The notes below the pieces were generated by a model. The model worked only from the letters and a program-made list of their open reading frames with translations, searched no databases and had not been told where the DNA came from. A stretch of 64,000 nt of DNA from Bacteroidota bacterium (GTDB lineage: Bacteria > Bacteroidota > Bacteroidia > Palsa-965), in contig VBWE01000003.1 in assembly GCA_006218065.1 (NCBI GenBank), forward strand, positions 124,001 to 188,000, read 5' to 3'. Positions 60,822 to 64,000 of the stretch are shown piece by piece. The translations under genes and the position numbers were made by a program. Position 1 is the first letter of the stretch. Each line of letters starts with the position of its first letter.

Positions 60822-62015
60822 ATGAACCTTCACGAATACCAGGGAAAACAGATTCTGAAAGGCTACGGCATTCCGATCCAGGAAGGCATTGTGGCAGAAA
60901 CCGTCGAGCAGGCTGTGGAAGCAGCCAAAACCATTCAGCAGCAATCGGGCAAAAACATCGTCATCATCAAAGCCCAGGTTCATGCCGGGGGCCGCGGAAA
61001 AGGCGGCGGGGTGAAAGTAGCCAAGAACCTGGATGAAGTAAAGGAGAAAGCCGGCGCCATCATCGGTATGCGCCTCATTTCGCCGCAAACCAGCGCGAAA
61101 GGCAAATTAGTAAGCAAAGTGCTGATCGCGGAAGATATGTACTATCCCGGCCCTTCTGAACCGAAAGAATTTTACATGAGCGTACTGCTCAACCGCGCCA
61201 AAGGCCGTAACGTGATCGTATATTCCCCGCAGGGCGGAATGGATATCGAGCATGTGGCTGAAACGACGCCGGACCTGATCTTCAAAGAAGAGATCGATCC
61301 CGCTGTCGGGCTTCGTGATTTCCAGTGCCGCAAAATAGCATACCACCTCGGCTTGTCGGGCGACGCGTTCAAGAACATGACGAAGTTTATCGCCAACCTG
61401 TACAAAGCATACGAATCCATCGACGCCAGCCTTTTCGAGATCAATCCCGTGCTGAAAAGTTCCGACGATAAAATCATCGCCGTGGATGCCAAGGTAACCG
61501 TCGACAACAACTCGCTTTTCCGGCACAAGGACATCGAAGCGATGCGCGATGTACTCGAAGAAGATCCGACCGAAGTGGAAGCCGACAGTCACGGCCTGAA
61601 TTACGTGAAGCTCGACGGGAACGTGGGCTGTATGGTAAACGGCGCAGGACTGGCCATGGCCACCATGGATATCATCAAACTGGCCGGGGGCGACCCGGCG
61701 AATTTCCTCGACGTAGGCGGTACTGCCAATGCAGCCCGCGTGGAACAGGCTTTCCGCATCATCCTGAAAGACGCGAACGTAAAAGCCATCCTCGTCAATA
61801 TTTTCGGTGGTATCGTGCGTTGCGACCGTGTTGCACAGGGCATCGTGGACGCGTACAAAAACATCGGCGATATCAAGGTGCCCATCATCGTCCGCCTGCA
61901 GGGAACCAATGCCGAAGAAGCCAAAAAAATCATCGAACAGTCTGGCCTGAAAGTCTATTCCGCCATCCAGTTGCAGGAAGCGGCCGACCTGGTTAAGCAG
62001 GTTGTAAAATCATAA
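60822..62015 (+). CDS. sucC: Succinyl-CoA synthetase, beta subunit
   Basis: 397 residues, full length. ATP-grasp: MNLHEYQGKQILKGYGIPI, VIIKAQVHAGGRGKGGGVKVAK, FEINPVLKSSDDKIIAVDAKV. CoA-ligase domain: GNVGCMVNGAGLAMATMDIIKLAGGDPANFLDVGG and LVNIFGGIVRCDRVAQGIV. It forms succinyl-CoA synthetase with SucD, making GTP or ATP in the TCA cycle. sucD is not adjacent; an FNR-like regulator follows 30 bases later, probably in the same transcript. Confidence 0.97.
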   Translation: MNLHEYQGKQILKGYGIPIQEGIVAETVEQAVEAAKTIQQQSGKNIVIIKAQVHAGGRGKGGGVKVAKNLDEVKEKAGAIIGMRLISPQTSAKGKLVSKVLIAEDMYYPGPSEPKEFYMSVLLNRAKGRNVIVYSPQGGMDIEHVAETTPDLIFKEEIDPAVGLRDFQCRKIAYHLGLSGDAFKNMTKFIANLYKAYESIDASLFEINPVLKSSDDKIIAVDAKVTVDNNSLFRHKDIEAMRDVLEEDPTEVEADSHGLNYVKLDGNVGCMVNGAGLAMATMDIIKLAGGDPANFLDVGGTANAARVEQAFRIILKDANVKAILVNIFGGIVRCDRVAQGIVDAYKNIGDIKVPIIVRLQGTNAEEAKKIIEQSGLKVYSAIQLQEAADLVKQVVKS

Positions 62016-62045
62016 CCGGTTACTGCGGGTAAAAACTGCACGGAA

Positions 62046-62756
62046 ATGCAGAAAAAGGTTGCACAGCCTGAATGTGAGCATTGCCAGGCACGGTATAAAT
62101 CAATCTTTTGTTCCATCGGGCAGGACCAGGTTCATGAGCTGGATACGACCAAGCATTGCCAGCATTTCAAAAAAGGACAGGTCATTTTCAGCGAAGGAAG
62201 CCGTCCACACGGATTGTACTGCGTGAATTCCGGCAAGGTGAAACTCACCATGCTGGGCGATGAAGGCCGCGAGCAGATCGTACACCTGGCCAAAGACGGC
62301 GATATCATGGGCTACCGTGCCCTGCTCAGCAACGATACCTATTCGCTCACGGCCACCGCGCTCGAAGATGCTTCGGTTTGTTTTATCCCGCGCAGCACTT
62401 TTTTCGGCCTGGTGGAAAAAAACGCCAGCCTTTCGCTCCAGCTGATCAAACTTTTGTCGAGTGAACTGCGAAGCGCCGAAAGACAGATCACCGATCTTGC
62501 GCAGAAACCCGTGAGAGAGCGGCTTGCAGAAGCCCTGCTGTTCATCAAGGAAACGTACGGTTTCGAAGCCGACGGCCAGACGCTGAACGTAACGATGACG
62601 CGGGAAGAGATTGCGAACATCGTGGGAACGGCAACGGAAACCGTGATCCGCCTGCTTTCCGATTTCAAAACAGATAAACTGATCGGGCTGAACGGAAAAA
62701 AAATCAAGGTACTCGACCTGGCCAAACTTATCCGCACGGCGAACATGAGTGACTGA
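62046..62756 (+). CDS. Crp/Fnr family regulator with N-terminal cysteines
   Basis: 236 residues. The N-terminus has C-E-H-C and, nine residues on, C-S-I, followed by KHCQHF, so a C-x2-C-x8-C cluster of FNR type; further Cys occur in GLYCVNSG and ASVCFIP. cNMP-fold: QVIFSEGSRPHGLYCVNSGKVKL, REQIVHLAKDGDIMGYRALL. C-terminal HTH: VTMTREEIANIVGTATETVIRLLSDF with the FNR-like E-x-x-x-R recognition helix. It may sense oxygen or NO through an iron-sulfur cluster (inference from cysteines). It sits between sucC and the RIC-Usp fusion gene, which may be its target. Confidence 0.88.
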   Translation: MQKKVAQPECEHCQARYKSIFCSIGQDQVHELDTTKHCQHFKKGQVIFSEGSRPHGLYCVNSGKVKLTMLGDEGREQIVHLAKDGDIMGYRALLSNDTYSLTATALEDASVCFIPRSTFFGLVEKNASLSLQLIKLLSSELRSAERQITDLAQKPVRERLAEALLFIKETYGFEADGQTLNVTMTREEIANIVGTATETVIRLLSDFKTDKLIGLNGKKIKVLDLAKLIRTANMSD

Positions 62757-62829
62757 CAGGCCGTACAATTTCCGGCCGTAAAAAGACGTTAAACAGTATA
62801 ACCGGGAGTTCCCTTCCTCCCTTTTTGAT

Positions 62830-62837
62830 TAAGTTTG
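62830..62837 (+). promoter_or_regulatory. -7 element TAAGTTTG before the RIC-Usp gene
   Basis: Exact TAnnTTTG match, 70 bases before ATG 62908. No FNR box of full quality was found nearby. Confidence 0.5.
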
Positions 62838-62907
62838 AGTAAACAATACCCGCCTCCGCACTGGGAGAGAGACTGAGCCAAGCGGGTATCTAACTGGACC
62901 GTATTTT

Positions 62908-64000
62908 ATGAATAAGCAAACCCAAGCCGGTTATGCCGAATGGCTTGTAACCGAACTCTGCGACCACCTGGAGCAGCATCACCATGCCCTGATCCGCGAC
63001 CTGTTTCCCGAACTGGCTATCCAGTCGCGCGCAGCGGCTAAAATCGACAGCACGTCCATCCCGGAAATGACCCGGCTGGAGCGGCTTACGGCGGAAATCA
63101 CGGAAGAACTGAAGCAGTACCTGCTTTTTGATTTTCATATCCTGCTTCCTTTTCTCCGCTACCGCGGAAAATATTCGGAAAGCGATGTCTCGCAGCTCGC
63201 GGATGAAAAAACGGTTTCTTTCGCCAAACGTGCGCGCGGCAGGCAGGCCGAAGTGGAAAAGATACTTGACAACCTGCGTAAGCTTACTTCGAACTACAAT
63301 ATACCGGTTGATATTTCACCTTCGGCCAAACACCTGATCCAGGCGCTTCGTGAACTGGATGCGCTGAGCCGCGAATTGTTTTCCGTAGAACGCGACATCA
63401 TTATTCCGAAAACAGGATTGCTCGATCTCCCGCTGCAGGGAGCAACCGAATCCGAAAAAAAAGCAAACCGTCAAAACAACGCTCCCATGAAACCGATTTT
63501 TGTTTGCACTGATTTTTCAGCAGGCAGTGATAATGCCGTGCGTTACGCTGCACAGATGGCCCTGGCTTTTCATGCCGAACTCATCCTTTTTCATGCCAGT
63601 CACAGTTCGGTAAGCGCTACCGGGCAGGAAACAAGCAAAACAACGGATGAAAAACAGCGCGAGGCGGAAGCGCGTAAAAAACTGGACGCTGTGGCCGCCC
63701 AGCTGAAAAAAGAACACGGGATGGAACCGCGCACGGAATGTGTAACCGGTTTGCCCGTAGAAGAAATCGTTTCGACCGCCTCACGTTTCGATGCGGGGTT
63801 AATCATAACCGGCGCACGCGAAACGGCTGCCGGCAGCGGCCTTGTGGGCGGACTGGTGTACGACCTGATGCATTCCGCAACACGCCCGGTGATGGCTGTG
63901 CCGATGGGCATTTCATTTACGCCGCCTAAAAAAATAGTGCTGGCCAGCGATCTTCAGCGCGGCGAGCAATTCGACGACTCCCTGCTTCGCAGCTTAGTCA
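62908..64000 (+). CDS. RIC/hemerythrin-like domain fused to universal stress protein domains (partial)
   Basis: ATG 62908; 364 codons are visible and the frame is open at the window end. Residues 1-175 are helical and follow the RIC/ScdA (YtfE) C-domain pattern: LCDHLEQHHHALIRDLFPEL, then EELKQYLLFDFHILLPFLRY, NLRKLTSNYNIPVDIS and LFSVERDIIIPK. Several metal ligands of that family are replaced (His to Tyr in QYLL, His to Phe before SVERD). After a short linker, MKPIFVCTDFSAGSDNAVRY (from residue 194) opens a Usp domain with LIITGARETAAGSG; a second begins near KKIVLASDLQ. It may act in redox or NO stress under the FNR-like regulator encoded just upstream. Assignment of the first domain is by pattern only. 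Confidence 0.7.
   Translation, partial: MNKQTQAGYAEWLVTELCDHLEQHHHALIRDLFPELAIQSRAAAKIDSTSIPEMTRLERLTAEITEELKQYLLFDFHILLPFLRYRGKYSESDVSQLADEKTVSFAKRARGRQAEVEKILDNLRKLTSNYNIPVDISPSAKHLIQALRELDALSRELFSVERDIIIPKTGLLDLPLQGATESEKKANRQNNAPMKPIFVCTDFSAGSDNAVRYAAQMALAFHAELILFHASHSSVSATGQETSKTTDEKQREAEARKKLDAVAAQLKKEHGMEPRTECVTGLPVEEIVSTASRFDAGLIITGARETAAGSGLVGGLVYDLMHSATRPVMAVPMGISFTPPKKIVLASDLQRGEQFDDSLLRSLV

Overview
The window comes from a chromosome of a Bacteroidota bacterium of moderate GC content. Evidence: three secreted proteins with type IX secretion (T9SS) C-terminal sorting domains, DUF5916, DUF2911 and MbnP family proteins, the triple SurA-type chaperone cluster followed by a MoxR ATPase, and many promoters of the Bacteroidota form TTTG-N19/20-TAnnTTTG with almost no Shine-Dalgarno sequences. 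I see one tRNA gene, no rRNA, no CRISPR array and no complete transposon.

Layout. 1-5.5 kb: minus-strand operon for exported proteases (papain-like C1 peptidase, then two WD40-caspase paralogs, the first split by a 13-bp tandem duplication). 5.6-12.9 kb: three T9SS cargo genes (one frameshifted) and a TPR-SpoIIE phosphatase. 13-16 kb: a helical hypothetical protein, then rpsF-rpsR-rplI, closed by a terminator and a 250-bp nested palindrome. 16.2-21 kb: oligopeptide ABC transporter without ATPases. 21.1-21.8 kb: tRNA-Ser(GCT) with a GIY-YIG endonuclease gene lying between two copies of the tRNA 3' end plus terminator. 21.9-25 kb: front-end fatty acid desaturase, then an MbnP/MbnH-like pair. 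25.2-34 kb: minus-strand genes for a peptidoglycan M23/L,D-transpeptidase fusion, FAH family enzyme, DEDDh exonuclease, serine hydrolase, DUF2911 protein and small exported proteins of unknown function. 34-39.6 kb: outer-membrane-protein chaperones (PpiC/SurA) and MoxR. 39.7-49.4 kb: GldL-like membrane protein, uvrA, lytic transglycosylase, and a polysaccharide export set (WecA-like, RfbC, Wzc kinase, Wza). 49.6-56.1 kb: ChaN-like and OmpA-like proteins, then RidA, AsnB, glycosyltransferase and a paralog of the 13-kb hypothetical. 56.2-57.4 kb: an AT-rich Mrr-like restriction gene that looks acquired. 57.5-64 kb: GNAT enzyme, a broken DUF5916 gene, sucC, an FNR-like regulator and a long protein joining a RIC/hemerythrin-like domain to universal stress protein domains, cut by the window end.

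The most unusual structure is not a gene. At least eight intergenic gaps hold inverted repeats whose arms are made of 7-bp near-repeats; the heptamer differs from place to place, but the period and hairpin design are the same. They mostly follow stop codons, and one fills a convergent gap exactly from stop to stop. Degenerate arms of the same kind also lie on both sides of the Mrr island. Four coding regions are broken (caspase, T9SS cargo, DUF5916, second GIY-YIG copy); at least one of these needs only a single base change, so sequence error must be excluded before treating it as real decay.
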